This document shows, piece after piece, positions 1 to 12,376 of a stretch of DNA of 64,000 nt. Origin of the DNA: Lojkania enalia (Eukaryota > Ascomycota > Dothideomycetes > Pleosporales); assembly GCA_010094045.1 (NCBI GenBank), contig ML986614.1, positions 311,637-375,636 of the forward strand, given 5' to 3'. A program made the position numbers and the translations under genes. The first letter of the stretch is position 1. Every line of letters begins with the position of its first letter. The notes under the pieces are model-generated. The model did not search any database. It was given only the letters and a program-made list of their open reading frames with translations, and was not told the origin of the DNA.

Positions 1-983
1 TGGTATATATTGACCCTACGCGGACATGTTGGACTTAGTTCATCTATTCCCCATAGCACGAATGATCGGATAATTCTTCAATGTGTTTACGTTGAACCCG
101 CTCCGGTTCTTGTAGTAACTAAATCTTTCAGCAGTTAGTCGAAGCTCGCATCAAAGAGAGGGCGAAACAATAAACAACATTAAATCTTCAGGTTTTGAAG
201 CCAGTTCCAAATCATTGCGGATCATAAGGGGTTGAAACAAATTATAAAATAATGGCAGTTCATCATTGTAATATTCAACGCAACTTGCGAAAGAAGAGAG
301 GCAAACATACTGTTTGAGCGGGTGCTAATTGCCGACGTTTGAGTAAGTAAAATAATTAGCTAGAGAAATTGTAAGGATTTAAGGAGTCGGTCATGTCAGA
401 AATGGACGTTGCAGGCGTCTCTGTGTCTGTGTCTATAGAGGGTGGGACGTGCTGACAGGAGCTCACGAAAGAATTTTGATGGTGAGGCGGTGGTGAGTAA
501 GGGCTTAGTAATGGACTCTCTCGACCGCGCTAGAGAATGCAGTGCTGCTGGACCTGTTCTGAGACCCTCTGTAATGGAAAGGAGATTAAAGCTCAGAGTA
601 CGAGACATTTTCATAGCCCGTTATTCCAAAAATGTTATTCTACAATCGTATTCATGCTACAATTTCATCTCTTAGAGACGCTTATGATTGTAGCGAAAGA
701 ATAGCTTAGATTGCGCTCGCTCTTGCTGTAGAGCCCTTCAAGAGTTATACTTTACATTATGGACTTAGGGCAAATTCTTGTAACCTGGGTGTGCTGTGTC
801 GTTTCGCGACCAGCCGTGTATTGCTACGTGAACCACCGATTGTTCGGAATTAGCTAACTGAAAAATTTCATACTGAGAACTGCCGCATAGGGGGAGGCGT
901 TATGGAAATAACATCTTGCCGATTGCTGTCGGTGCTGAAGTTGGAGTGCATGGATAGGCATCAATTCTGGTTAGGGCCCACCC

Positions 984-1014
<31 letters not shown>

Positions 1015-1994
1015 CCAGGTAGATGCATGCATTTTGAACCTCGCGCTTTAACATACATACCGCCAGAGGGGTATACCCGTACAGTAACAAATCTATTTTA
1101 ACTCTGGGGGAATCATAATCGTGATCGACCCATCATTTCTTTGTAAATGATATTTCCTGAAAGGAGGCACCGGTACATCTGCGGCCGAGCCAGCTCTCGA
1201 AATTGAGTGCTTGCTTAGGGCCAACCGCCGCAGTAGGTACTCGGTAGTTGATGGCATAGCCGGGGTAGTGCTTTGAGTAGCCACCAGTCCCTTCCGGTTC
1301 GAGATCTTGTATCTAGTCAGCAGGCAAGAATATGCGTCGAGATGTCGACTCCTTGGGCATTGTAATCCCAGCGAATGCCATTGGACTCGCGGGTCTTGCA
1401 CCAGAAAAGGCTACTAATCCTCGCTCAAGCCGGACTTCTGTGAACAAGACCTCTCTGTGGAGACAACGATGGCGATAGGGATATCGGAAACATTGGTCTA
1501 GGTACAGGTGAAGCGGTCCGAAGATAGCCTCGCGATGAATTCTATCCAGCCGCGGGCCGGAATATGTCGGAGAAATCATATCCGGAAAAGTCAGGGCGCC
1601 CCGCAGTCTTCACCCCCTCCATCGTCATCTTTCACAAGCACGACAAAGCGTGAACGGCCGACGTCAGGGAATAGAAATGACAGCTATGGCTCCAACTGCA
1701 GTCAGTGTGATAATATTCAGCTCCGCCGCCCACATCGTCTTCCTGCCAAAGCGTCCAGTGTCGCTCGTGACCTTAAATTCTTGTGCCGAGGGGACAGTAT
1801 CCAACCAGCCTCGATCCCAAACAAATACCGAAAGCTCCTCCGCGTGCCCGACTCTAGCCACCTGAACCCAGGCATTTAGCTTAGAGCACTCTCCCTTTCC
1901 CTATCTGCCTTAATTGTTTCGTGTATTCGCTCTTCACGTCGCCTCACACTTCCCTTTCCTGCTCACGAGAAGCATTCTCCCAAAGGCATCCAAT
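1..1994. other. Intergenic region upstream of fbp1
   Basis: No gene can be supported here. The interval holds a 29-base A run (984-1012) and several overlapping short open frames on both strands (for example minus-strand frames at 1093-1401 and 1313-1579) without recognisable motifs or splice structure. The last few hundred bases are pyrimidine-rich and probably contain the promoter and leader of the fructose-bisphosphatase gene that starts at 1995. Confidence 0.5.
984..1012. repeat. Poly(A) homopolymer, 29 bp
   Basis: A continuous run of about 29 A. It could be a simple microsatellite or the 3' tail of an old retroposed sequence. No coding remnant is visible immediately 5' of it. Confidence 0.85.
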
Positions 1995-3202
1995 ATGAAT
2001 GGCAACGACAGCGGCGGAGCAGTGGGGAAGGAGGCGATCAACACAGACATCATCACCCTGACTAGATTCCTCACGGAAGAACAAGTAAAGCACAAGGAAG
2101 CTACCGGAGACTTCACGTACGTACAACAAGCATCAAGGGCAAACCGAATCCATCCCGCTGATCCGTCGTATCTGCAGTCTACTATGTCACGCCCTCCAAT
2201 TCGCGTTCAAGAGCATTTCCTACTATATTCGACGAGCGTCGCTGATCAATGTACGTATCGGAGACCAGCTGTCATTACAAAGCTGATGCAGTTCCTAGCT
2301 GTCCGGTCTTGCGGGCGCCTCGAATGCAACGGGCGACGACCAGAAGAAACTGGACGTCATCGGAAATGAGCTCTTCATTAGCGCAATGAAGAGCTCGGGA
2401 AGGGTACGACTACTCGTTTCGGAAGAAGAAGAAGAGGCCATTATCTTCAATGAATACCCACACGCACGGTATGCCGTCGCGTGCGATCCCATTGATGGGT
2501 CGTCTAATCTGGATGCCGGTGTTTCGGTTGGAACTATTTTCGCCATATACAAGCTTGCGGAAGGCGCAAAGGGCACGAAGGAGGATCTGTTGAAGCCTGG
2601 CACTGAAATGGTTGCTTCTGGTTTTACAATGTATGGCGCATCAGCTCAGCTCGTGATCACTATGAAAGACGGAGGGGTGAATGGATTCACTCTAGATACC
2701 TCCTTCGGAGAGTTCATTTTGACGCATCCCAACATGCGGATCCCTAAGAAGCGCGCTATTTATTCCGTCAACGAAGGAAACAGTCTCTACTGGGAAGAGC
2801 CAGTCAAGGAGTATATTAATAGCCTCAAGTATCCAGGCGAGGGCGGCAAGCCGTACAGCGCCAGATACATTGGCTCCATGGTTGCTGATGCTTACCGAAC
2901 GTTGCTCTATGGGGGCATCTTCGCCTATCCCGCTGATAAGAAAAGCCCCAAGGGCAAGCTTCGGATTCTGTACGAGTGTGCACCGATGGCTATGGTCTTC
3001 GAAAATGGTATGTCTCACCCGCATCTCGATGTCCCAGAATTTTTCTAACTTTAGTGCAGCGGGAGGATTGGCCGTTGATAGCAACATGAGGCGTATGCTT
3101 GAAGTCGTTCCTGAACACATCCACGACCGGAGCGGGATATTCTTAGGAAGCGAGAGCGAGGTCCAGAAAGTTATTGATGCACACAAAAAGCACGGGAAAT
3201 AA
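1995..3202 (+). CDS. fbp1: Fructose-1,6-bisphosphatase
   Basis: Hydrolyses fructose 1,6-bisphosphate to fructose 6-phosphate, the committed cytosolic step of gluconeogenesis. The model has four exons: 1995-2116, 2178-2250, 2299-3007 and 3060-3202. The introns are 61, 48 and 52 bp, the phases fit, and the product is 348 residues, the normal length for the family. The metal/substrate site DPIDGSSNLD lies at about residues 128-137 in exon 3. The C-terminal active-site stretch GKLRILYECAPMAMVFE (about 284-300) runs up to the last intron, after which AGGLA follows, as in eukaryotic FBPases. The start is the first in-frame ATG and gives the usual short polar N-terminus. In fungi this gene is normally repressed by glucose; I did not identify a convincing repressor site. 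Identity is near certain and exon edges are well supported. Confidence 0.95.
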
Positions 3203-4840
3203 GTTGCCGTGGGAAAGGCACTAAAGGGATGGATATTCGTAGGCTCGCACGGGCTAACTATGTAGCGCTAGTGATACATATTCATGAACCGTTACTACTT
3301 GCTGTATTCAATTCCACGAGCACTCTGTAGGAATGCTAGCACGCAACATTACCCAGGGTCGTAGCGGTTGTTTAGTTAGATTAAGATAAGCACTTTAGTT
3401 AGTAAAGAGCTACTGGTTGAAAAGTTTCTAGGCGATCCAAAATCATTGTACTGTTCTGCTAGGACATTCCCCCATCCGGCAGTTCGCCCTACCATAGTCC
3501 TGGGATCGTACTGGACTATGTCCGCCGGTATGTAGCACCTACTGATTAATGCCGCAGAGTGTCTCAAGCTGCTCGGGCCAAGAAGACATCTGTTCGTACT
3601 CGCGGCTATGACCCGGTGGTAATGAGCCGCTTGTGGAACGATGCTTTGAAATGTTGTTCTCGGGGGCAGCTGCCAACTGGCTGGCTTTTTAACGGACTTG
3701 GACAGCATTAAAAATGCAAAGATACAGAAGACTCGCCCCGGCGCTCTATTTCTGGTTGATGTGCTTGGCAGGTGGCCAGTCAGGAAACCCACCACCTCGG
3801 TAGACACGGGGGGGTGTGTACTATGGGCACTCGTGGGTGGAATGACTAACCGTACAGCCTATTTTTGATGCAAACATAGCGGCTCGCGAGTTGGCTTCGC
3901 GATCTTGGTGGTATTATTCACGGCTCGTGGGTAATCCTGCGGCACTCGCCCAGGACAAAGCTTGTCTGACTTTGAGAGGAAGCGGCGGTATAGAGTAGGG
4001 CGTGCGATGCGGTACCGCGTTGGGGGTGCTATTTATATTTCCTGGGGTTCAATATACCGGACGGGGCGCGGCCATGGAGAATTCATCTGCAGACGGCCTT
4101 CTGGATGGTCGAGGCGGGCTCGTGACTCGACTCTGTCTGCCGCGCATCTCCATAGCCGGGAGAAGAATCAGACGACGCGGTCGGAGATTTCCCAGGAAGA
4201 GGTCGGGATGTATATTGCGGTTAAGCAGATGGCAGGTGTCGCGAACAATAACAAGGCTGCCTAATGGAGGCGCGACGCTGGCCTGATGAGTGCCCGGCGT
4301 CATCCCACCCGCCCACACACGCACAGACAGACACAGACACAGACACAGACACAAGTGCCTTTCTTTATTCTTAGCCGCCGACGCTTGATGGACGCTGCAG
4401 CTGGTGTCCGCCGTCACCCTTGTGCTGCGGCTGCGATTCGCTGCGTCGACGGCGACAAGGTTCGCTCCCAAGGACCCAATCTCCAGCCTGTGCGACTTCT
4501 GGTTAGAGTCGCTCGACCCTCGTGCCCGGATCAACACCACTCTGGGGGTCTGGGCATGCCCGCAGCGAATCCAGGCCGCCGTGTTCTCTGCTCTCCAGCA
4601 CAGAAAGCGTTCGTTCCCGTCCGCCCCTCTCCCACCGGCCTCAGCATGGGCCAGGATTTGCGATCGCCCCCGGCCGTTGCCTTTGCTTTTGTGGGCCGTC
4701 GCGTCCCAGAGTGACCAACACCTCTTGTCTGGGCCTGCACGTCTCTCCAGACAATCACCCGCCGTCCGACGCTTGGATTCGTCGTACGAGTCGCTGGAGC
4801 CGCTGGAGGCTTCGGCGTCAAGCCATAACGGGCTCTCACA
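3203..4840. other. Intergenic region fbp1 to the proline-rich protein gene
   Basis: The first part should hold the fbp1 3'UTR. Open frames here (minus 3376-3807, plus 3962-4264, and a GC-rich antisense frame 4049-5122) show no recognisable protein features. The antisense frame is best read as a shadow of the proline-rich gene and its leader. A CAGACA-type microsatellite lies at about 4315-4353. The region 4360-4840 is probably the promoter/leader of the next gene. Confidence 0.45.
4315..4353. repeat. ACAGAC-type microsatellite
   Basis: A simple tandem tract built from ACACA/CAGACA units, about 490 bp upstream of the 4841 start codon. It is likely in the promoter or 5' leader of that gene. 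Confidence 0.7.
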
Positions 4841-7800
4841 ATGTCCTCCGAGCACGACTATACCACACCGCGCTCTCCTCTCCCTCCTCGTCCTCCTCCG
4901 CCGCCGCCGCCGCCTCCTCCCCAGGTGACCTCCCCTCGTCTGCCCGCGGCAGGACAGTCCGGACAGACGTCTCCTCTCCGGCGCATAGTTGTGCAGCCTC
5001 CAATCATCACAACAGCCCTCGCGCCGCCGCAGCAAGGGACCTTCCTGCACTCGCAGACTCCCATCTCCGCAACTTCTCTGAGCGTGCCCTTTTCGCCGTT
5101 TGCGCCGTCGCCCTCGACCCATGCCGCTTCACCAGTATCCTCTCCGCTGGCAATGAGGACATCTTCCTCTATACCATACAATCCGCAGCAATGGGGTCGC
5201 AATGGGCCCGTTGGAGGCGGATATGTGCCCTACTCAAGCACGCCAACACCTACCGCGGCCGCCCAACCCCGTGAAATAACGGGCATGGAAGGTAATTGAC
5301 ATTCTCCGTTAAGTACAGTCTTTTCTGTCTCTTCGTCTCCTATGCTGGCTCCTGCTTGCATGTCAAACGAGTGGACGACGCTCCATTGCGTTCGGATGAG
5401 CATTTGCATAGTGTGTAAACGTGATGTGAAGTGATACTGAGTTTTCCTGCCAGCGTCGATGCCTTCGCCTCCCCCTCCATACTCTCCAGCTCAAAATCAG
5501 AATATATCACAGGCTGTTACCTCGTCCCCTCATATCTCCAGCAGTGGCTTCACATCCCACCAGAATCCTCCGAATAGCGCACACCCCTCCGAATATGTAC
5601 CTTCTGCGCCGTCAAGACCCGTCTCTGGGTTTGATTATAGCCGGCCTTCCTCGGTCATGATACCCTCGAGCGCAACTAGCATCACATCAAATCCTCAGTT
5701 TCCGCCTCCCCCTCCTAGGAATGTAAGCGAGCGATCTGCTTCGCGTGACAAATCCAAGTTCAGTTTGTCGGCCTTTCGCAACAGGAATTCAGATCATAGC
5801 CCCGCGCCAAGTGCAATTGAGTCGTTGCGAATCAATACTTCGGATGCTATTTCACGGGCGCCCGCATCTCCTGGGCCGCGGGCTTCGCAGACGTAGGTCA
5901 ATTTCACTCTTATTACTGAGTCGTGCTAAACTTTGTTGTAGATTTATGTCTAGTGCGTTTCCAGATCATCGATTTAGCCCCGAGTCTCCCATCCGAGCCC
6001 CTGCCTCCCGACGAGCAGTTTCTGCCGGCGCGCTTGGCCTTGCGGGAGAGGCTAGGACGCCAATCGAGAACTCGCCAACGCCTCCGCAAGCAGGCTGGGG
6101 GCCTGGCATGCCTCTGCCCCCTCCTCCACCAGGACCGCCACCCAGTAGCTCGAGGTCTCAGAGCTTAGGTCGTGGGGCTGATTCTTTCAGTACCCGACAG
6201 TCCGCGATGCTCCCAGCTCCTCCTACACGTCGCCCCGGCCAGAGTACCCTGACTCCAATTCCTCCGACACCGGTTGGCTGGTCTGAGGAGCAATTACGCA
6301 GCAGGTCCAAGTCTCCTGCAGCGCGTGGGCTATACATAGATACAAGTCCAGAAGCCATTAATTCGCGGGCGGCACCGGCTCAGAACGCCGAGAGTGAAAC
6401 CGTTTCGATTTCCTCTGGACCTACAGCGTCAACATCAAGTAGTACGCTCTATCGCAATCCAACCCAAAGGGACACGAGTGCTACTCGAGGTATTCGGGAA
6501 CGTAGAAGCGAAAGTCGTGCTGCTCGCGAACGTTCTGAGCCCAGCAACAACCCATGGGCACAAGATTTGGAAACTGCGGCGGCGAAGCCTGCCAATCTTG
6601 TATTGTCGGGTACGTCTGAAGGATCATTAAGCCGCCGCGGTGCTACCAAAGGCACACCTCGAAGCGCTGGAGGCGTTCGGTCGCCTAGAAGTTCTAATAT
6701 TCTACAAGATTCCGGTTCCAGCAGCTCTACTCCTCGGATTGATTCTTCGAAAAAACTTACTTCTGGCGCCCCAGTACCGACGCCCCCTTTTTCGCCAGGT
6801 ACGGAAGAATTTAATCTTCGTCATGTCCGAAAAGCTCTAGTGTCATTTCCCTCCAAAGCCCTTCCTACTCCTCCTCTACATTACTATGGCGACAAGCATG
6901 CTTTAGGCCTGACAAATCAACCAGAAAATGCAGTCCGATCCGCATCGCAACGTTCAAATGCTTCAGACTCGAGACCACAAGACTCTTCGTCCAGCACACC
7001 GAGGCCGGCTGAACGTAACGTGTTTGCCCAGACGGCCATTGAGCGTCATCGCCGTTTTGTCGAGAAGGAAATAGCCGCCGAATCCGACCAGGCTAGGTTA
7101 GAGCTTTTCGCAGAATTTATAGTTGCTGAATCAAGACTACGACGAGATCGCTATTCTGCTGCTTTTGATGCCATGGCCAGCGATATTCTGGACCTTACGC
7201 GAGACTTATGGCGATCATACAACGGCACGGGAAAAAGATCAGTTACACCAAGCACCCAAAGTGCTTCAGTACCAACTGGCAGAAGATCCCAGGCATCCAC
7301 CTCCGGAGATTCCCCCGACACACGTTTTTCAAACTCTATCCCTACAACAGCAGCCAGTCCAGCTTCTTCAGTAGCTAATTTCACCCCTCACACGGAACCG
7401 AATTCCCCATCTAGTGCTACAAGCCAACGACATCGTGATCAATCCTGGAACAATAATTACCAGCCTTGTCTTTCACCGATTCCTAGCATGGCTATGAGTA
7501 CAGTTCCAGACGAAGAAGATTCACGCGGTCGATCCGCGAGCCGCTGGTGGGAGGCAAGTAATGATGGAGCATCCTCTGGCATCGGCAGCAGGAGGCTAGA
7601 GAGAAGCAAGCGTGAATCCAAGTATATGGGATTGGTAAAAGAAGCACGAGAAAGTCTTCAGTGGGAGAATCAACCGTCACCAGCTTATCACGCAGGATCC
7701 AGCATGCAACAAGCCTATGGACCCAATGAATACCCTCCTGAAAAGACCGGATTCCATGAAGAATCAGAAGTGTCCTCAGCCAAGTCATATCAACTCCGCC

Positions 7801-9110
7801 CAAGCTCAAACCCAGCGACTCCGGATCCACATAAACTAGACGTCTCAAGGCTCGTGACTCTTCCCCCCCCCTATCCAAGACACCACCCTGCAGTCAATAA
7901 CAATCATCCTGATCTTGCATCTATTCGAAGTAATCTAAGAACCCTGTCTGATTTAGAGGAGATCAAGACGACAAAGGAGCGTTTCAAAGCTACCATGGAG
8001 ACTCGAAAGGAACAGGAGCGAACATCTTTGGCAGACCGGAAAGCGCAGCTTCGATATAATATCCAAGAAAACATTAGGAACAGTGTTATGAGCTTTGCCG
8101 ACGCTGCGAAAGCCGAAGCAGACTTTGAGGCTCGCGAAGAAAGGCGAGCCCAAGAATCTGTCCAGAACATTTTCGATACTTTTCAGACTGATGTAGCAAA
8201 TCCGGTGCATGCACTACTCTGTGAACGTATCACTAAGGTGTCTGCATCGATAGAGCATTTGAAAGGACGTTTATCGCACGACGCGCAGGAACTCAACCCC
8301 AACCAAACACAAGAAGAGGGCGACGAACAACCCGAATTACTAGAGATGCTTACCTTGCTCAAATGGCTCTTCGAAGCCCGTGAATTCCTACACAAAGAAA
8401 TGTTTGTGCTGGAAGACGAGCGAAATGATCTCTACAAGGATATCATAATCCTTCCCTACATTCAGACGAGAAATGAACAAAAAGTCAAAGAAGCAACAGC
8501 ATTCTTCAACCGCGATGCGCAAGATCGGAAGGTGGTTTTTGAAAAGGAGATCTTGAAGAGATACGAGGACTTCATGAACGTCATCGAAGAAAATGTTACT
8601 CGGGGAGTGGAAGCACAGTTGTCCGCCTTCTGGGACATTGCGCCGGGACTTTTGGACATTGTACAGAAAGTACCGCAGCGACTAAACGGATTCGAGATCC
8701 TCATCCCACCCCAAGAATATGAAGAGAACCCGTCGTACCACGGCTTCCCCATGCAGTATCTGTACTCGCTTCTAGCACATGCTAGACGGTCAGCCTATCA
8801 ATTCATCGAGTCGCAAATCAACCTGCTCTGCCTTCTACATGAGGTAAAGACCGGGGTTATGACAGCTGGCTCCCGCCTCCTTGAGACGCAACGGATCCAT
8901 GAAGGCGAGGAACTGTCGAGCGTTGACACTGAGATGCGGGCGATCCGCGAAGACGAAGAGCGGAGATTAACAGATGACCTCAAGGACAAAGTGGGACTCG
9001 TGGAAAGTCAGTGGGGTGAAGCTCTGGGCCAAGGCCTGGAAGAATGCAAGACTCGGGTTGAGGAGTTCCTTGTGCAGCAAGGAGGCTGGGATGACAGCTT
9101 GAAGGAGTAG
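4841..9110 (+). CDS. Large proline-rich, coiled-coil protein of unknown function
   Basis: Three exons, 4841-5291, 5454-5892 and 5942-9110, join in phase to give 1352 residues. The join residues are GMEA-SMPSP and ASQT-FMSSA. I do not recognise the family. The first two thirds are low in complexity: a run of ten prolines near residue 20, then Ser/Pro/Arg-rich, probably disordered sequence. A conserved-looking segment at about 669-723 contains EKEIAAESDQARLELFAEF and DILDLTRDLW. The last third (from about 966) is charged and helical, with Lys/Glu/Arg-rich coiled-coil stretches and then a more globular part ending WDDSLKE. No signal peptide or membrane segment is visible. The architecture suggests a cytoskeletal, polarity or trafficking scaffold, but that is only inference. 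The start is the first ATG giving the full open frame. Confidence 0.85.
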
Positions 9111-9965
9111 AGTGGGTTGGATTTGGATTTGGATTGCATACTTTGGCCACTTAGCATAGATACCCATTCTTAATCTTCTTGTACGCATGTTCTTATGACT
9201 CCAAGATATGGCTGGGTGGCTAGATAGACGAATGACAGGAGTGCCTTCGCTGGCACGATTGCTATGAGGACAAAGAAATCATTGCAATGCATAAGTTTGA
9301 TGGCTCGTTGGCTTATCACAATGTAAATAAGAGCTTTCGAGCTGTGAAGGTGCGGACCGCGTGGGCGCAACTTTTGAGGGCGACAGGCTGCGACTGCTCG
9401 TGGAGAAACGGCATGCCTTCTGTGGGCCGCATTGCCATCGTTTTCCATCACGGCTTCCAGGCGTAATCACTTGCGCTTTATTGTTGTTGTCTTCGCCATT
9501 CCATCGCCAACTGCCTTTGTGTAACATGTAGAAAGTCCTTTCATTCACCCCCCCGTGATAGTGCTGTCCCTAAGCGAGCCAGGCCGCCTTAGCTACAAGT
9601 GGCACTTGCACAGGCTCTTAAATCTCGTGGCCTCCCCTCCCAGCACAACACCACCCAATTCACCCGCCTCACAACTCCAACAGCAAATCCCGAGATCTCC
9701 GGCCCTCGGAGTCTCTCCCCCATAACCACCTAAAACACATAAAAAAAAAATAGAAAACAGCAAAACCCGTCCGACGACCTCTTGACATCTCGCTCGTCAC
9801 GAACTCCAGTCGCTTGCCTCAGACACGGTTCACGTCCTCCAATTTCCCCCCCTCGGTGTGTGCGAGAGAAGCAGCGCGACATCTGCCTGTCCCTTCTTTC
9901 GGCCCCTTAAGCAACCGTTCTACTCGACTGTATCTCATCGTCGCAGCTTGTTACGTTGTTAGAAG
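9111..9965. other. Intergenic region / pab1 promoter and leader
   Basis: The first part is the 3' flank of the preceding gene. From about 9620 the DNA is C/T-rich, typical of a strongly expressed fungal promoter and leader. It contains an A-rich stretch at about 9739-9764. Short minus-strand frames (9170-9548) are not supported as genes. Confidence 0.5.
9739..9764 (+). promoter_or_regulatory. A-rich tract upstream of pab1
   Basis: A run of ten A followed by further A-rich sequence lies about 310-330 bp before the pab1 ATG. A-rich 5'UTR tracts bound by the protein itself repress translation of vertebrate PABPC1 mRNA, so a similar feedback element is possible here. Whether the tract is inside the transcript cannot be told from the sequence. 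Confidence 0.3.
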
Positions 9966-10061
9966 GTGAGCTAGGGCTTTTTTTTTCCCCAAGCGAGCGC
10001 CCGCCCTGACCCTGCTTCTTCCCACAAAATTTTGTTCCGCCGACTCACCCTCCGCAACCAG
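9966..10061 (+). other. pab1: Probable 5'UTR intron of pab1
   Basis: A GTGAGC donor at 9966 and a polypyrimidine/AACCAG acceptor ending at 10061 bracket 96 bp directly before the ATCATCAAG leader and the start codon at 10071. A CTCAC-type branch element lies shortly before the acceptor. This explains why an in-frame ATG-like extension beginning at 10032 should not be used as the start: it would lie inside the intron. Confidence 0.6.
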
Positions 10062-10070
10062 ATCATCAAG

Positions 10071-12376
10071 ATGTCTTCCGAAGTCGCAAACTCAACCTCT
10101 CCTGTCCAGGATGGCGCTCCTGAAGCTGGCACCAATGGCACCACTCTGAACACCAATGTCGGCGCCCCTCAAGGCGGCGACATGGCGACTCCCACCTCCG
10201 CCGCCCCTAGCGCCCATCACAACTCCGCTTCTCTGTACGTTGGTGAGCTCGAGCCTTCAGTCACCGAGGCTATGCTCTTTGACCTCTTCTCGTCCATCGG
10301 CCAGGTCGCCTCCATCCGTGTCTGCCGCGACGCCGTCACCCGCCGCTCGCTCGGATACGCCTACGTCAACTACAACAGCTCCGAGGACGGCGAGAAGGCT
10401 CTCGAGGAGCTCAACTACACTGTCATTAATGGAAAGCCATGCCGCATTATGTGGTCTCAGCGTGACCCTGCTCTGCGCAAGACTGGTCAGGGCAACGTCT
10501 TCATCAAGAATCTAGACATTGCTATTGACAACAAGGCTCTCCACGATACTTTTGCTGCTTTCGGTAACATCCTCAGCTGCAAAGTTGCTCAGGATGACCA
10601 AGGCAACTCGAAGGGATACGGCTTTGTTCACTATGAGACGGCCGAAGCTGCCACTAACGCGATCAAGCACGTTAATGGTATGCTTCTAAACGAGAAGAAG
10701 GTCTTCGTTGGCCATCACATTCCAAAGAAGGATCGTCTGAGCAAGTTTGAGGAGATGAAGGCAAACTACACCAACATCTATGTCAAGAACGTCGACCTCG
10801 ATGTTACCGACGATGAATTCCGCGAGCTCTTCGAGAAATATGGTACCATCACTTCAGCTTCTCTCGCACATGACGATCAGGGCAAGAGCCGCGGGTTTGG
10901 CTTCGTTAATTTCAACAAGCATGAGGACGCTGCTGCCGCTGTCGAAGCCCTTCACGACTCTGACTTCCGCGGCCAAAAACTCTATGTTGGTCGCGCTCAG
11001 AAGAAGCATGAGCGTGAGGAAGAACTTCGCAAGCAGTACGAGCAGGCGCGCCTTGAGAAGCAATCAAAGTATCAGGGTGTCAATCTCTACATCAAGAATC
11101 TAGATGATGAGGTTGATGATGACAAGCTTCGCGAACTATTCGCTCCTTACGGAACGATTACCTCTGCTAAAGTCATGCGCGATGCTATGCCCGCTGATCG
11201 CCCCGAGACTCCCTTAGAGGAGAAGGACGAGAAGGAAGGCGATGATAAAGATGCCTCAAAGGAAAGCTCCGGAGATGAGGACAGGGAAGGTAAGAAAGAG
11301 AAGGACAAGGTTACTATTAAAGGCGAGAAGAAGATTCTGGGCAAGAGCAAGGGCTTTGGCTTCGTTTGCTTCAGCAATCCAGATGAGGCTACCAAAGCTG
11401 TGACTGAGATGAATCAGAGGATGGTTAACAATAAGCCTCTCTACGTTGCCTTGGCCCAGCGCAAGGACGTCCGCAAGAGCCAACTCGAGGCTACTATTCA
11501 AGCCCGCAATCAGCTCCGCATGCAACAACAACAGCAGCAGCAGTTTGGTGGCATGCCTCAGATGTTCCTTGGTCCCGGCCAGCAGCCCATGATGTTCCCT
11601 CCTGGCGGTCGTGGCCAGGTGCCTTTCCCTCAGGCCATCCCTGGCGCCCAAGGTGCACGCGGAGCTGGTTTCCCTAGCGGTATTCCAGGCCAACAAGGGG
11701 GTCGAGGCGGGCCAAACGCTCAACAGCTTCCTCCCATGTATATGCCTCCCGGTATGAATCCTAGTGCATTCCCCAACCCATACATGAACCCGCAGTATCT
11801 GCAGTTGGCCCAGGCGGCTCAACAAGCCGCCCTAGGAGGTCGCGGCGGGCCCGGTTCACGCGGACCTATGGCTCCCATGCCTGGCATGCAGCCCCAGATT
11901 CCCGGTGTCAGCGGAATGCGAGGTGGCCAGGCCTTCCCTCAAGGCGGTCGCGGGCAACCGGTTCAAGGAGGACGACCCAATCAAGCGGGCGCGTCCTTTC
12001 CACAGGGTCCACGACCCGGCACCCAGAGTGCCGGAGGCCTAGATCTTACTGCCTTGAACGCAGCTCCAACTGGACAGCAAAAGCAAATCTTGGGTGAAGC
12101 TCTGTATCCTAAGATCCATGATATGCAACCCGAACTGGCCGGGAAGATTACCGGGATGCTTCTAGAGATGGACAATGCCGATCTCATCAACCTGTGAGTA
12201 ATTTCTAACTTTTGGAGAACGACCATTGCTAAATTCTTCCTAGCACTAATGATGACGCCGCCCTACGTGCCAAGGTTGATGAAGCTATGAGCGTCTACGA
12301 CGAGTACATCAAGAACAAAGAGGGTGAGACTTCAAAAGATGAGACTCCAGGAGAGACCAAAGAAGAAAAGGCTTAA
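10071..12376 (+). CDS. pab1: Polyadenylate-binding protein
   Basis: Binds mRNA poly(A) tails in the cytoplasm, promotes translation with eIF4G and controls tail length. Two exons (10071-12193 and 12244-12376; intron 50 bp) give 751 residues. Four RRM domains are visible from about residue 58, with RNP motifs such as [52 protein letters not shown] and GFGFVCF. RRM4 carries a highly charged Glu/Lys/Asp insert of about 40 residues, a feature of PAB1 from filamentous fungi. A Gln/Gly/Pro/Met-rich linker with RGG-like repeats follows. The C-terminal MLLE/PABC domain ([20 protein letters not shown], then [13 protein letters not shown]) continues across the intron, and the acidic tail ends KEEKA. 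MSSE at 10071 is chosen because the upstream frame lies in a 5'UTR intron. Confidence 0.96.

Noticed and set aside
1293..1310. B-box-like GGTTCGA sequence, possible tRNA
   Set aside because: The surrounding sequence does not fold into a cloverleaf and no A box sits at the right distance; other GTTCGA hits in the window failed likewise.
1313..1861. Minus-strand frames suggesting a small membrane protein
   Set aside because: The frames share phase but are separated by several stops and no splice pair restores a product.
2295..3186. Minus-strand ORFs opposite fbp1
   Set aside because: Shadows of the FBPase coding exons.
4049..5122. 357-codon minus-strand ORF, Arg/Gly-rich
   Set aside because: It is antisense to the start of the proline-rich gene and its leader, with a biased composition that follows from CCN/CGN-rich DNA on the other strand.
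10032..10070. In-frame upstream extension of pab1
   Set aside because: It lies inside a probable 5'UTR intron and adds residues not expected for PAB1; MSSE at 10071 is the family-like start.
11256..11825. 189-codon minus-strand ORF inside pab1
   Set aside because: Antisense shadow of the RRM4/linker coding region.
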